From Labrys miyagiensis (GTDB taxonomy: Bacteria; Pseudomonadota; Alphaproteobacteria; Rhizobiales; Labraceae), in NCBI RefSeq assembly GCF_030160835.1, contig NZ_BSPC01000057.1, positions 1-64,000 of the forward strand: DNA of 64,000 nucleotides, written 5' to 3'. The notes under the pieces are model-generated. The model saw nothing but the letters and a program-made list of their open reading frames with translations, did no database searches and was not told where the DNA came from. How positions within the stretch are numbered: position 1 is the stretch's first letter; every line of letters starts with the position of its first letter. A program made the position numbers and the translations under genes. Shown here piece by piece: positions 8,676-17,666 of this stretch.

Positions 8676-10113
8676 CCGCCGCCCACCGGCCTCGACCTTA
8701 TCGCTCCGTAGCTTCTTTGGAGCTCGGGCTGCGCAGGGGCTAGGCTCTCGGTCAGATCCATCCTCGAGGCGATTTGAACTAGGTTCCTTCGCCCGTCGGG
8801 CGATTAGCCTCTCCGCGCTCACCGCGCTTGGGCAAGCGTCCTTCGTCATCGCTCTGCCTCTTCTCTCTCGTCTTTATACGCCGGCGGATTTCGGGGTCTT
8901 TACGATCTATCTCTCAATCGTGAACATCGGAGGGCCGATCATCGGCCTGAAATTCGAATCCGCGATGTTCGCGGCCGAATCGAAGCACGACGCGAGCATT
9001 GTGCTGGCTCTCTCCGCCCTGACCACGGTGGTCATGAGTAGCATTGCCGGCGTTCTACTTTGGGCTTTCATGCCTCATCTAGTTGGAATGCTGAGCCCGG
9101 CCGCGCGATGGATGCTTTGGTGTCTTCCCTTCGGACTCTTTCTTGCGGGATTGTGGTCTGTATCCTCCGCCTGGGCGATCAAGGGGGAGGCGACTTTGAC
9201 GCTCGGAGCGGCTCGCTTCGTGCAGCCTGTGGCTATGACGGCGCTCCAACTCGTCGGCGGCTTCGTGCTGGCTACAGATGCGGCCGTGCTGGTCGGGGCA
9301 CATCTCTTGAGTCATGTAGTCTATTCAAGCTTCATCTTCTCGCGAACATTGACCCGTGAGGACCTCTCGCAGTTCTCCCCCGCACGATGGCTCTTGCTTC
9401 TGAAGCACGCGTACAGTCACCGCGGGTTCCCGCTCTTTGTGTTGCCGGCACAGATCAGCTATCTCAGTGTTAGTAACCTGCCTCCGCTTCTGCTCTCGCT
9501 CCTTTACGGACCAGAGATCGCGGGCCATTGTGGCGTCGCTTACCGGCTGGTTGCCGCGCCAGTCTCGATCGCGTCGCTAGCGTTCGGAGCCATCTTCACC
9601 GGTGTGGTTAGCCGAAATCGAGATCACGAAGCAGTCATCCCATTCGCACGCAAGGTGTTCCTCACGAATCTCCTATTGGTCTCTCTACCAATTCTCCTCT
9701 TCGGTGCCTTGGCGCCGACTCTCGCCCCGAGGATTCTGGGGTCCCATTGGGCAATCACTGGACAGTTCGTGGCGGCCTTCGCTCTGATAGGAGCGGCTCA
9801 ATCGCTCTCGGCCCCTTTTGTTGAAACGACATCCATCTTCCGCTCACAGGGCCTACGCCTCGGCATCGAGTTCGTGCCAGCAGCTCTTGTCGTGACTTCG
9901 ATCCTTCTTGGCGGAGCACTTGAATGGCACCCGATAAACACAGTCTGGCTCCTAACCATCTCCAGCGCTGTAGCATCGACAGTTGGCCTCGCTCTTCTAT
10001 CGCATCGCCTGCCCGCGATGATTCGGCGAGCCGCCCAAGTCCCTTCGGCCGATGGCGTTAACCCTGCTGAGCCTTGCCGATATGCTGAGCGGTCTGATGA
10101 ATCGGCGGACTAG
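8665..10113 (+). CDS. Wzx-like oligosaccharide flippase
   Basis: 482 residues from ATG 8665, which overlaps the preceding stop by 11 bases; an open frame extends to 8512 but that part lies over the transferase gene. Most of the protein is about 12 hydrophobic segments. The first conserved block is SFARRAISLSALTALGQASF followed by LPLLSRLYTPADFGVF, the signature of polysaccharide flippases of the MATE/MVF superfamily. It would flip the lipid-linked repeat unit made by the upstream enzymes across the inner membrane. No Wzy polymerase is visible in the window. Confidence 0.85.
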   Translation: MSPSRRPPASTLSLRSFFGARAAQGLGSRSDPSSRRFELGSFARRAISLSALTALGQASFVIALPLLSRLYTPADFGVFTIYLSIVNIGGPIIGLKFESAMFAAESKHDASIVLALSALTTVVMSSIAGVLLWAFMPHLVGMLSPAARWMLWCLPFGLFLAGLWSVSSAWAIKGEATLTLGAARFVQPVAMTALQLVGGFVLATDAAVLVGAHLLSHVVYSSFIFSRTLTREDLSQFSPARWLLLLKHAYSHRGFPLFVLPAQISYLSVSNLPPLLLSLLYGPEIAGHCGVAYRLVAAPVSIASLAFGAIFTGVVSRNRDHEAVIPFARKVFLTNLLLVSLPILLFGALAPTLAPRILGSHWAITGQFVAAFALIGAAQSLSAPFVETTSIFRSQGLRLGIEFVPAALVVTSILLGGALEWHPINTVWLLTISSAVASTVGLALLSHRLPAMIRRAAQVPSADGVNPAEPCRYAERSDESAD

Positions 10114-10441
10114 ATACCGTAATGGGTCGGTGCTCTTCATACGGCCAAGAAGGTGACTGGGCACAGCCCCGTTAACGGGTGCCGGTTCCGGGTCAGATTT
10201 GGTACTATGAGCAAAGTCTCAAAAGGCGGCAAAGCCGCGCGGGGTGCTGCCAAATTAATTCCAAGCTGTCTCCGCCAGGTGCACGAAGGCCAATCTGAAC
10301 CTTAGTTTAGGCTGCAAGAGCCCGCCACTCGGCCAAGGCAGACGAGTGTCTCTGCTTGTAGATTACCCGGCTGACGAGGTGGCGCCCCGAAGTAAAGTGG
10401 TTGTGGAACTGGCCGTGGACGGCAAAAAATTTCTGGAAGGC
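10114..10441. other. Intergenic stretch after the flippase gene
   Basis: No gene is recognised. The short plus-strand frame from 10346 is open only because it runs into the IS630 relic. The stretch separates the polysaccharide cluster from the binding-protein operon and appears to be a transposon-scarred border. Confidence 0.5.
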
Positions 10442-10626
10442 TTCTCCGCCAAGCTCACACGGCGGCGCCTGAAACGAGGTGTCTTCCACTCCGTCGTCGA
10501 TCTCCGGGCTGTCATCAACCGCTTTATCGAAGAGATCAATGCCAACCGCAAGCCCTTCGTCTGAACCGCAGACCCCGACCGCGTCCTCGCCGCCAATCGA
10601 GGGAAAAAGCCGTTAGACTCGGTCCA
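10442..10626 (+). pseudogene. IS630-family transposase C-terminal relic
   Basis: Plus-strand reading FSAKLTRRRLKRGVFHSVVD, then LRAVINRFIEEINANRKPFV, a TGA stop at 10562-10564, and TADPDRVLAANRGKKPLDSVH. This is the C-terminus of an IS630-type DDE transposase, where PKPFVWTADPDR is conserved; the conserved Trp codon has become the TGA. The rest of the element is missing. Confidence 0.75.
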
Positions 10627-10691
10627 CTTGCTCGCCGCGGGGCTGGAGTGGCGCAGACAGGAAATCGCCATGATAAGCCCGATCCACCCGC

Positions 10692-11705
10692 TCAGGTCTT
10701 CAGCTCGCGCTTGATTTCGTTGAGAAAGCTCCAGTCCGTGCCCGCGGCGATGATCTTCTGTGGGCTTGCTTTGGTGATGCCTGTCTCCTGCATGCGTAAC
10801 GCATAGAACCGCATCGAGTCTTCAGCATCATAGTCCCGCCAAGCGTCGTAACGCACATCGCGCATCGCCTGCAGCGCATAGTCGTAACGGCTGGCGAAGC
10901 CCCTCTCGACTGCCAGTCTAGCCACTCGCTCTGGGTCGGACACACAGAGGTCCACGGCCTTGAGTAGAGCGCGCAACACGCGCTTGGTCGCTACCGGATA
11001 TCTGTTGACATAATCCGCAGTGCTGGTCAGCATGCAGCAATAATACTGCGACCAGGGATGGTCGATGGACGTATTGAGGATTACATGGCCGAGCTTGCGG
11101 CCGCGTGCCTCTTGGGGCAGGGGCGGAATACCGAGGAAGGCATCGATTTTGCCTTGGGCAAGCAGCTCCAAGGGGCTCAAATCCGGATTGGCGACCCAGT
11201 GGATATCGTTGAAAGGATCAAGGCCGACATAGGCAGCCATGATGATCAGAAGCTCGTGTGGGGTTCCGTTAGTGATGTCAATACCCACCCTCCTGCCCTT
11301 GAGCTGCAAGACGCTGCGAATGCTCTTGTCGGCGATCAGTTCAAGGCATCCCGAGTGCATGCCGGCCAAAACTTTGATCGGAGCGCCGCTGTCGATCGAA
11401 CGGATCGCTGCCGGCAAGAAGGGCCAATCAAAATCTAGCTCGCCATGAGCGAGCCAATCTGGTGAATCAGGGCCGGTGCCGGAGGCCACGAATTGGATGT
11501 CGGTGAAGCCCTCGGCGCGCAGCAGTTCCGTAGCGATGTATTCGGGCAACTGGCAGTCAGAAATCTTGTAGAACACGGGTAAGCGAACCGTGGCCGTCTC
11601 TGGCGGTGGCTCTGCCCAGGACGGCGTCGACCTGCCAACAAGGCCCGCCGCGCCGGCCGCGGTAAGGCTGGTCAAGAAGCGGCGACGATTCTGGATGGAC
11701 TGCAT
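10692..11705 (-). CDS. Tat-exported NMT1/THI5-like solute-binding protein (copy 1)
   Basis: 337 residues. The N-terminus QNRRRFLTSLTAAGAAGLVG is a twin-arginine signal. The mature protein is a periplasmic binding protein of the NMT1/SsuA-like type (TVRLPVFYKISDCQLPEYIA, LLRAEGFTDIQFVASGTGP, LAHGELDFDW, LKGRRVGIDI, AYVGLDPFNDI). The C-terminus WSFLNEIKRELKT is shared with two paralogues at 16618-17625 and 17667-18668. No ABC permease or ATPase gene is near any of the three, so transport is not assured; a sensory or scavenging role beside the kinase operon is possible. GAGGGG lies upstream of the start. The ligand is unknown. Confidence 0.85.
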   Translation of the reverse strand: MQSIQNRRRFLTSLTAAGAAGLVGRSTPSWAEPPPETATVRLPVFYKISDCQLPEYIATELLRAEGFTDIQFVASGTGPDSPDWLAHGELDFDWPFLPAAIRSIDSGAPIKVLAGMHSGCLELIADKSIRSVLQLKGRRVGIDITNGTPHELLIIMAAYVGLDPFNDIHWVANPDLSPLELLAQGKIDAFLGIPPLPQEARGRKLGHVILNTSIDHPWSQYYCCMLTSTADYVNRYPVATKRVLRALLKAVDLCVSDPERVARLAVERGFASRYDYALQAMRDVRYDAWRDYDAEDSMRFYALRMQETGITKASPQKIIAAGTDWSFLNEIKRELKT

Positions 11706-11960
11706 GAGGAACCCCTCTGTCCGCGCCCAGTCCCGAACTCACTCCAACATGCTGATATCCAGCGCAAGCTTAGCAGGTCGTGCGACCGGTGGCTATCTGC
11801 CGCTCAGTGCGGCCCTCGTCGAGGCAGTCTGGCGCATGGTGGCTGTTGTCAACCGTGGGAACCAAACCCGGAGTCAGCCCACTAGGACCGGCTGCATGTG
11901 CTCCAGGCGCCGGCCCACTCCCTCTACGATGGTGCTGACAAATGATCACGTCGGAGCTCC

Positions 11961-12287
11961 ATGTCATACTGTAGGACGATGTCGAGCTCGGATATTTCAC
12001 CCGAAATAGTGCCTGATTTGACCCCTTTTATCGAGCGCGACACACCGTCTGCTCGAAAAGCGAACCCGAAAGCAGACCTGGCGTCCAACCCAATAAGGAT
12101 TGGGGCGTTCACGGATCCCAATGATCTGCTGAGCTATAGGCTGAATGAATATGCCATTCCCTACACTGGCATCTTGGTAACGAATCTTATCATCTCGAAC
12201 GCACCGACATAATTCGGAATAGTCTAGAGACCTAATTACGCGCACTACGGGTATGATTTGGAATCTACACGTGATGGGTACGATAGT
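11961..12287 (+). pseudogene. Degraded conserved hypothetical gene
   Basis: One plus-strand frame reads ARKANPKADLASNPIRIGAF, TDPNDLLSYRLNEYAIPYTG and LVTNLIISNAPT. It then continues, interrupted by TAA (12210) and TAG, as FGIV-RPNYAHYGYD. The text is protein-like across two in-frame stops, so it is the remnant of a longer gene. The block resembles a conserved segment of large hypothetical proteins with an alpha/beta-hydrolase look, but I do not recognise the family with certainty. Confidence 0.5.
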
Positions 12288-12446
12288 CTTTGGTTATGAC
12301 GGCGTGAGGTTAAGCTCTCTTGATCGCAATCTGCCTCATGCTTGTGGCTTGGCGGAGGCTACGAGGAAAGAAGAACAACATATGCTTGCGCTATACAGCA
12401 CGTTCCAACTTGCCAGCGCCGCTACCTGCAGGGCTCCCATCCAAAA

Positions 12447-13595
12447 TCACCCGCGCCGATTCTCGGAAGCGCCGACACCTTCCTCGCGCCAACCAAGGAC
12501 CTCGTAGACCGGAATCGACCGATGAAAGCCTTTCAAGGCGATCGAACCAAGGTGCGAGGCCTGCAACGTCCCTTCCAGCGCGCTGAAAACCCGCTGGCTC
12601 ACCAAGATCTGACCAGGCTTGGCCTCGTCGCAAAGCCGGGACGCCAGGTTCGTCGTCGTGCCGATGGCGGCGTAATCCTGCCGTTTGTCGAACCCGATGG
12701 CGCCGAGTGTGACGAAGCCCTGTGCGATGCCGACGCCAAAGCCCAGCTTGTACCCCAAGCGCTCCCACCGCGCAGTCAGGTCTTGCATCTGGACCCGCAT
12801 TTCAAGCGCCATCCGCACAGCCCGCGCCGTGTAATCCGGATATTGGATCGGGTCGTTGAACATGACGAGGAGTCCGTCGCCGGCAAATCGCTCGAGTGTT
12901 CCACCATGACTGAAGATTACCTCACCGAGGCAGCGATGGTAGTCTCGCAGGATTGCCATCACCTCCTCGGGCTCGGCCGTCTCGGAAAAGCTGGTGAAGC
13001 CGCGCATGTCGCAGAAGACCACGGTGACCTCGCGACGATGGCTGCGGAGCATGCTCTCACTGCCGGAAGAGAGGACGACATCGGCCACTTGCGGCGAGAG
13101 GAATCGCCGCAGGCGGCCCATGCGTTCGATCTCTTCGACCTGGGCGGCGACGCGATCTTCCAGCGCCTTGTTCCATTCGGCCAGTTCGCGGGCCTGCGCT
13201 TCGACACGATCGTGGAGTGCCTTCTGCCGAAGCATGGAGCGGACTCGGGCCAGAAGTGCCGTGTGCTCGAACGGTTTGGTCAGGTAGTCGTCACCGCCCG
13301 CATCCAACCCCGCAATCACATCTCGCGTGTCTGCCTTTGCGGTGACGAGAATGACCGGGATGGCATGCAGCTGCGGGTCGGCCCGTATCTGCCGCACGAC
13401 CTGAATGCCATCGAGCTTGGGCATCATGACGTCGAGCAGGATAAGGTCCGGAGCCAACTGCCGCGCGCGAAACAGCGCCTCTTCTCCATCTGCTGCGGTC
13501 ACAACCTCGTAGCCCTGGGAGGTCAAACGACGTTCGAGAATCTCGAGGTTATCGGGGGTGTCGTCGACGGCAAGGATAAGCGGCGGGTCGTGCAT
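12447..13595 (-). CDS. Response regulator-adenylate/guanylate cyclase fusion (class III)
   Basis: 382 residues. Residues 1-120 form a receiver domain with the acidic pair VDD at 10-12, phospho-acceptor Asp55 (LILLDVMMP) and the Lys of LTKPF. A coiled-coil linker (about 125-160) leads to a class III cyclase domain at about 180-370. That domain shows the metal-binding CDMRGFTSFSE and FAGDGLLVMFNDP, and later AAIGTTTNLASRLCDEA (transition-state Asn/Arg region). It would make cAMP (or cGMP) when phosphorylated. It is the last gene of the operon, 5 bp after the single-domain regulator, and probably the output of the kinase encoded upstream. Confidence 0.9.
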   Translation of the reverse strand: MHDPPLILAVDDTPDNLEILERRLTSQGYEVVTAADGEEALFRARQLAPDLILLDVMMPKLDGIQVVRQIRADPQLHAIPVILVTAKADTRDVIAGLDAGGDDYLTKPFEHTALLARVRSMLRQKALHDRVEAQARELAEWNKALEDRVAAQVEEIERMGRLRRFLSPQVADVVLSSGSESMLRSHRREVTVVFCDMRGFTSFSETAEPEEVMAILRDYHRCLGEVIFSHGGTLERFAGDGLLVMFNDPIQYPDYTARAVRMALEMRVQMQDLTARWERLGYKLGFGVGIAQGFVTLGAIGFDKRQDYAAIGTTTNLASRLCDEAKPGQILVSQRVFSALEGTLQASHLGSIALKGFHRSIPVYEVLGWREEGVGASENRRG

Positions 13596-13600
13596 GGCAT

Positions 13601-13966
13601 TCAGCCGATGAACTCAGCGATCTTGGCCAGCAACTGGCGGGGACTGAACGGCTTTGCAACATATCCGTCGCAACCCGCTGCGCTGGCCTTCGCCTCATCG
13701 CCGGAAAGAGCGTAGGAGGTGACGGCGATGATCGGAATGTGCCGCAGCGCCGGGTCAGCCTTGATGCGGCGGGCCGCTTCATAGCCGTCCATCACGGGGA
13801 GTTGGATGTCCATGAGAATCAGGTCAGGCTTGTGTACTGCGGCGGCAGCCACGCCCGCAGCACCGTCGTGCGCCTCGATTAGTTCATATCCGGTACCCGC
13901 AATAAGGTCGCGCACAATCTGGCGGTTATCCGTGTTGTCCTCCACCATCAGAATTCGTTTGCTCAT
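13601..13966 (-). CDS. Single-domain CheY/DivK-like response regulator
   Basis: 121 residues and nothing but a receiver domain: acidic pocket VEDN (8-11), phospho-acceptor Asp53 in LILMDIQLP, the Thr/Ser of VTSYAL and the Lys of VAKPFSP. Its ATG overlaps the stop of the histidine-kinase gene (ATGA at 13963-13966), so the two are made together. With no output domain it probably works as a phospho-relay or by protein binding, perhaps competing with the receiver-cyclase encoded next. Confidence 0.92.
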   Translation of the reverse strand: MSKRILMVEDNTDNRQIVRDLIAGTGYELIEAHDGAAGVAAAAVHKPDLILMDIQLPVMDGYEAARRIKADPALRHIPIIAVTSYALSGDEAKASAAGCDGYVAKPFSPRQLLAKIAEFIG

Positions 13967-16050
13967 GCCGCTTTCACGCTTTCCCCGGCCCTGACCGGTA
14001 TCGTCATGCGGAATGTCGACCCCGCACCGGGCACCGATTCAACTACAATGGTTCCTCCGTGCATCTCGACGATGCGCTTCGAGATGGAAAGACCTAGGCC
14101 CGTGCCGCCCTTCGCTCTAGTGCTGCTGCTGTCGACCTGGTGAAACTCCTGGAAGATCAGGGCCTGGTCCGCTGGTGCAATGCCGGGCCCGGTGTCACGC
14201 ACGATGATCTCGAAGTGCCCGCCAGCCGCACCGGCCAAAATGTCAACCGCGCCCTTCTCGGTAAATTTGACGGCGTTGCCGGCGAGGTTGAGCAAAACCT
14301 GAGTCAGGCGGCGTTCGTCGCCGTGTCCCAAAGGAAGGTTGTCGGCAACGGTCATGGCGAGCACGAGACCTTTCGTCCGCGCCAGCGGCTCCACTGCCGC
14401 CGCGGCGGTCTGAACGATCTGACCCACACAATAGTCGTCAAGGGACAGCGTGAGCTGGCCCGCCTCAATCTTCGAGAGGTCGAGCACATCGTTGATGAGG
14501 CCCAGAAGGTGACGACCATTGGCCTGTACACGGGCAACCGTCGCCTTTGCCCTGTCCGGAAGTTCTCCGTAAAGGCCATCGGCCAACATTTCTGTGAAGC
14601 CCAGAACGGAATTGAGCGGCGTCCTAAGCTCATGGCTCATATTGGCGAGAAACTGCGACTTGTGCCGGCTGGCGGCTTCGAGCTGGCGGCCCTTCTCGTC
14701 GATCTCACGGAACAGCTTCGCGTTCTGGATGGCTAACACCGACTGGGCGGCGAAGGTCTCGAGCAGGTGAATGATCTGGTCGTCGAATTCACCGGGCCCG
14801 CGACGCCTGACGACCAATGCGCCGACAATCTTGTTCGGCCGAAGTAGAGGAACCACCAGAACGCTACGATATCCAGCCTGCAGGACGATCCTCTGAAGTG
14901 GAGACAATGTCTCCTCGGCCAGATCCGGTACCTGAACGGGAACGCGGCGCTGGGTCGCATCGCCGATACCGGGATCGTTTAATCCGATGGGTTGGTCGGA
15001 AATTGCCGCAATGAGATCGTCACTCATCCCATAGGTTGCGCGGAGGCGAAATTGTTGCCGGGTGCTGCTGACGACGTATATGGCGCCTGCATCCGTGCCT
15101 GACAGTTGGACCGCCTTGGCCACGATCGTCTTCAGCACCATGTTGAGATCGAGAGTGGAGTTCACCGCCTTGCTGACTTCTCCTAGCGCTTCTAGTTCGC
15201 CGACCAGGCGCGCCAGCTGAGCAGTGCGAGCCTGCACCTCCCGGTAAAGACATCCTAGCTGTTCGGATGTCTGGTTGACGTCGCTGGCAAGCACTCCAAG
15301 TTCGTCACGGTTGGCGACGGTGACCTGCTGAGTAAATTCGCCGGCGGCAATCTGGCGCAAACGTGTCTCGATCTTCTTGACCGGGTCGATCAATGACCAC
15401 GAAATGATGTAGCCAAGCCCTAATCCCAGGAGGATGCTGACGATGGCGAAGGAAGTGACGATCCACCGGGAGGTCCGATATGCCCCCTCCGTCGTTTCGA
15501 TGGCGGTCACCATGTCAGCTTCGGCCAAGTTGACCAGTTGATTTGTCAGACGATCGAGGCGGTCTGCCAACGGCACGATCTGCGCCATCTGAGCCTTGCG
15601 CGCCTCGTCGGTACGCCCGCCGCGGATCAGGTCCACAACGTGCGTCACCTCAGCCGTGAGCCGGTTGTAGTCCTTCCGCACTTGACCGAGGATTTCCGCT
15701 TCTTCCTTGGCAACGAATTCCATGCGGTCGAGGTCGTACCCGAACTGGTTCAGTTGGCGTAGTGCGGCGTCCAGCATTCCGTCGTCCTGAAGCAAAAGCG
15801 CGGTCGAGATGCTGTAGAGCTGGTTCGTCGTGTCGTGCTGGACCTGATGGTAAGCCGCGATCTTGCGCTGCAGCCTGATCAGCTCGTTAGTCTGATGGTT
15901 GATCTCGCTCAAGACCTGCAATCCGACCGCGCCAAGAACGATCAGCAGGCCGACAATCGACAGAAACGCGACCAGCAGCTTGGTCTGGACGCGCACCGGC
16001 AGCCGGGCAACCCAGTCGACCAGCCGGTTCGTGATATTACCGGGATTCAT
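13963..16050 (-). CDS. Membrane histidine kinase with periplasmic helical, HAMP and GAF domains
   Basis: 695 residues from ATG 16050, which overlaps the end of the SCO gene by 14 bases; an open frame reaches 16128 but lies inside that gene. Two membrane spans (QTKLLVAFLSIVGLLIVLGA and WIVTSFAIVSILLGLGLGYI) flank an about 150-residue helical periplasmic region. HAMP, a GAF domain (ALGEVSKAVNSTLDL onwards), HisKA with SQFLANMSHELRTPLNSVLG (phospho-accepting His) and a full HATPase domain (NLAGNAVKFTEKG, RDTGPGIAPAD, GGTGLGLSI) follow. There is no receiver domain in this protein; the receivers are encoded downstream. Input may come from the binding proteins or SCO protein of the same operon, which is an inference from gene order only. 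Confidence 0.92.
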   Translation of the reverse strand: MNPGNITNRLVDWVARLPVRVQTKLLVAFLSIVGLLIVLGAVGLQVLSEINHQTNELIRLQRKIAAYHQVQHDTTNQLYSISTALLLQDDGMLDAALRQLNQFGYDLDRMEFVAKEEAEILGQVRKDYNRLTAEVTHVVDLIRGGRTDEARKAQMAQIVPLADRLDRLTNQLVNLAEADMVTAIETTEGAYRTSRWIVTSFAIVSILLGLGLGYIISWSLIDPVKKIETRLRQIAAGEFTQQVTVANRDELGVLASDVNQTSEQLGCLYREVQARTAQLARLVGELEALGEVSKAVNSTLDLNMVLKTIVAKAVQLSGTDAGAIYVVSSTRQQFRLRATYGMSDDLIAAISDQPIGLNDPGIGDATQRRVPVQVPDLAEETLSPLQRIVLQAGYRSVLVVPLLRPNKIVGALVVRRRGPGEFDDQIIHLLETFAAQSVLAIQNAKLFREIDEKGRQLEAASRHKSQFLANMSHELRTPLNSVLGFTEMLADGLYGELPDRAKATVARVQANGRHLLGLINDVLDLSKIEAGQLTLSLDDYCVGQIVQTAAAAVEPLARTKGLVLAMTVADNLPLGHGDERRLTQVLLNLAGNAVKFTEKGAVDILAGAAGGHFEIIVRDTGPGIAPADQALIFQEFHQVDSSSTRAKGGTGLGLSISKRIVEMHGGTIVVESVPGAGSTFRMTIPVRAGESVKAA

Positions 16051-16621
16051 CCAAGAGGCTAAGAAGATCACGCCGGAATTCCTCGGGGTCGAACTCTGCG
16101 CCGAGATACTGCACGCGTAGGACACCATGCGGGTCTACGAGCGACGTCAGGAGTGTGTGGTCTATATCTCCCGCCCCTGTCGTCCTCACCGCGACGCCAT
16201 ATTTTCTTGCAACATCGCGAATAACGGTCGGATTTCCGGTCAGGAATGCCCAGCCTTGCAGATTGGCGCCGAAGTTCTGCGCGTAGAGCTTCAGAACTTC
16301 GGGCGTGTCGTGCACCGGATCGACGGTGATTGAAACAAAGGCAATCGTCGGCCCGAAGGCTGGACCCAACTTGTCCTGCACACGCGCCATGCTGTTGGTC
16401 AGCATCGGGCACACATCAGTGCAGGACGCAAAAATGAAGGCGACGGCGACCACCTTACCGCGAAAGTCGTGGAGCGACACGTGGGCTCCGTCCTGAGACG
16501 TCAGGGAAAAATCAGGAGCCGGCCCGATTACCGGCAGGCGCTCGACATGGCCCGCGTCGTGCGCTTGCGCTGGTACGGCCAGCAGCACAAAAAGCAGCAG
16601 GCGTGCCGGCCACGCGCTCAC
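16037..16621 (-). CDS. SCO1/SenC/PrrC-family copper-binding thioredoxin-like protein
   Basis: 194 residues from GTG 16621; the GTG overlaps the TGA of the upstream binding-protein gene (GTGA), which decides the start. A short signal peptide (LLLFVLLAVPAQA) is followed by the Sco fold: DFSLTSQDGAHVSLHDFRGK, VAFIFASCTDVCPMLTN with the copper-ligand CxxxC, ITVDPVHDTP, and the distal His ligand in IDHTLLTSLVDP. Sco proteins deliver copper to cytochrome oxidase or act as thiol redox sensors in the periplasm. No oxidase genes are near, so a redox or copper-sensing role within this signalling operon is a fair guess. Confidence 0.9.
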   Translation of the reverse strand: MSAWPARLLLFVLLAVPAQAHDAGHVERLPVIGPAPDFSLTSQDGAHVSLHDFRGKVVAVAFIFASCTDVCPMLTNSMARVQDKLGPAFGPTIAFVSITVDPVHDTPEVLKLYAQNFGANLQGWAFLTGNPTVIRDVARKYGVAVRTTGAGDIDHTLLTSLVDPHGVLRVQYLGAEFDPEEFRRDLLSLLDESR

Positions 16622-17625
16622 GTCTTCAACTCCCGCCTCAGCTCGTTGAGGAAGCTCCAGTCGGTTCCGTCGGCGATGATTGCCTGCGGGCTCGCAGTGG
16701 TCATGCCAGTCTCCTTCATGCGCAGCGCATAAAAGCGGATCGAGTCCGCCGGGTCGTAGTCCCGCCATTTGTCGTAGCGCGCATCGGTCATCGCCTGAAG
16801 TGCGAAATCGTAGCGGCCGACAGTGCCGTTCTCGACTGCGAGTCTGGCCACTCGCTCCGGATCAGATATGCAGAGGTCGATTGCCTTGAGCAGAGCGCGC
16901 ATGACGCGCTTCGTCGCTACCGGATAGCGGCCCACATATTCTTTGGACCCAGAAAGCATGCAGCAGTAATACTGCGACCAGGGCCGATCCACCGACGTCT
17001 TTAGAATCACATGACCCAGCTTGCGCTCGCGCATCACTTGGGGCTGCGGTGGTGTCGCGAGAAATGCGTCAATCTTGCGCGCTGCGAACATCTCGACGGC
17101 GTCTGCGCCTGTGACCCACTCGATGTCCTTTTGTGGGTCAAGCCCGACATAGGCAATGTGAATGATCAAAAGCTTATGCGTGTTGCCGCCCGAGATATCT
17201 ATTCCTACCCTCTTGCCCTTAAGATCCATGATGCTGCGGATGCTCTCATTGGCGAACAGTTCGAGGCACCCAGCATGCAGGCCGGCCAAGATCTTGATCG
17301 GCACGCCGCCGTAAACCTGGCTGATTAGGGCCGGCGGAAAATTCCAGTCGAAATCAATTTCGCCATGGGCGATCCAGTCCGACGAATCGGGGCCGGTCCC
17401 CGCCGCCACGAACCGCACATCGGTGAAGCCCTCGGCGCGCAGCAGTTCTTCGGCGATGAATTCGGGCGCCTGACAATCGGAGGTCTTGAAGAATATCGGC
17501 AAGCGAACCCTTGTCGTCTCCGGCCGCGGCTCGGCCCTGGCCGATGTCGCGGGGCCGAGGAGACCTGCCGCACTAGCGGCCGCAAAGCCGGTAAGGAAGC
17601 GGCGGCGGTTCTGGATGATGTGCAT
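16618..17625 (-). CDS. Tat-exported NMT1/THI5-like solute-binding protein (copy 2)
   Basis: 335 residues from ATG 17625 (GGGAGGGAAAG upstream). A GTG at 17670 that overlaps the previous stop would add 15 residues ahead of the signal. The twin-arginine leader IIQNRRRFLTGFAAASAAG is followed by the same domain as copies 1 and 3 (VRLPIFFKTSDCQAPEFIAE, FTDVRFVAAGTGPDSSDW, LKGKRVGIDISGG). The three copies differ mostly in residues lining the likely pocket, so they may bind different ligands. The sequence around its stop (GACGTGAGC) nearly repeats that around the stop of copy 3, a trace of gene duplication. No transporter genes accompany it. Confidence 0.88.
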   Translation of the reverse strand: MHIIQNRRRFLTGFAAASAAGLLGPATSARAEPRPETTRVRLPIFFKTSDCQAPEFIAEELLRAEGFTDVRFVAAGTGPDSSDWIAHGEIDFDWNFPPALISQVYGGVPIKILAGLHAGCLELFANESIRSIMDLKGKRVGIDISGGNTHKLLIIHIAYVGLDPQKDIEWVTGADAVEMFAARKIDAFLATPPQPQVMRERKLGHVILKTSVDRPWSQYYCCMLSGSKEYVGRYPVATKRVMRALLKAIDLCISDPERVARLAVENGTVGRYDFALQAMTDARYDKWRDYDPADSIRFYALRMKETGMTTASPQAIIADGTDWSFLNELRRELKT

Positions 17626-17666
17626 GGGGCTTTCCCTCCCAAGAGCACTGTGTGCCGGCCGGCCGC

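Noticed and set aside
12342-13715. Plus-strand 457-residue ORF antisense to the cyclase and regulator genes
   Set aside because: The receiver and cyclase domains are complete on the minus strand.
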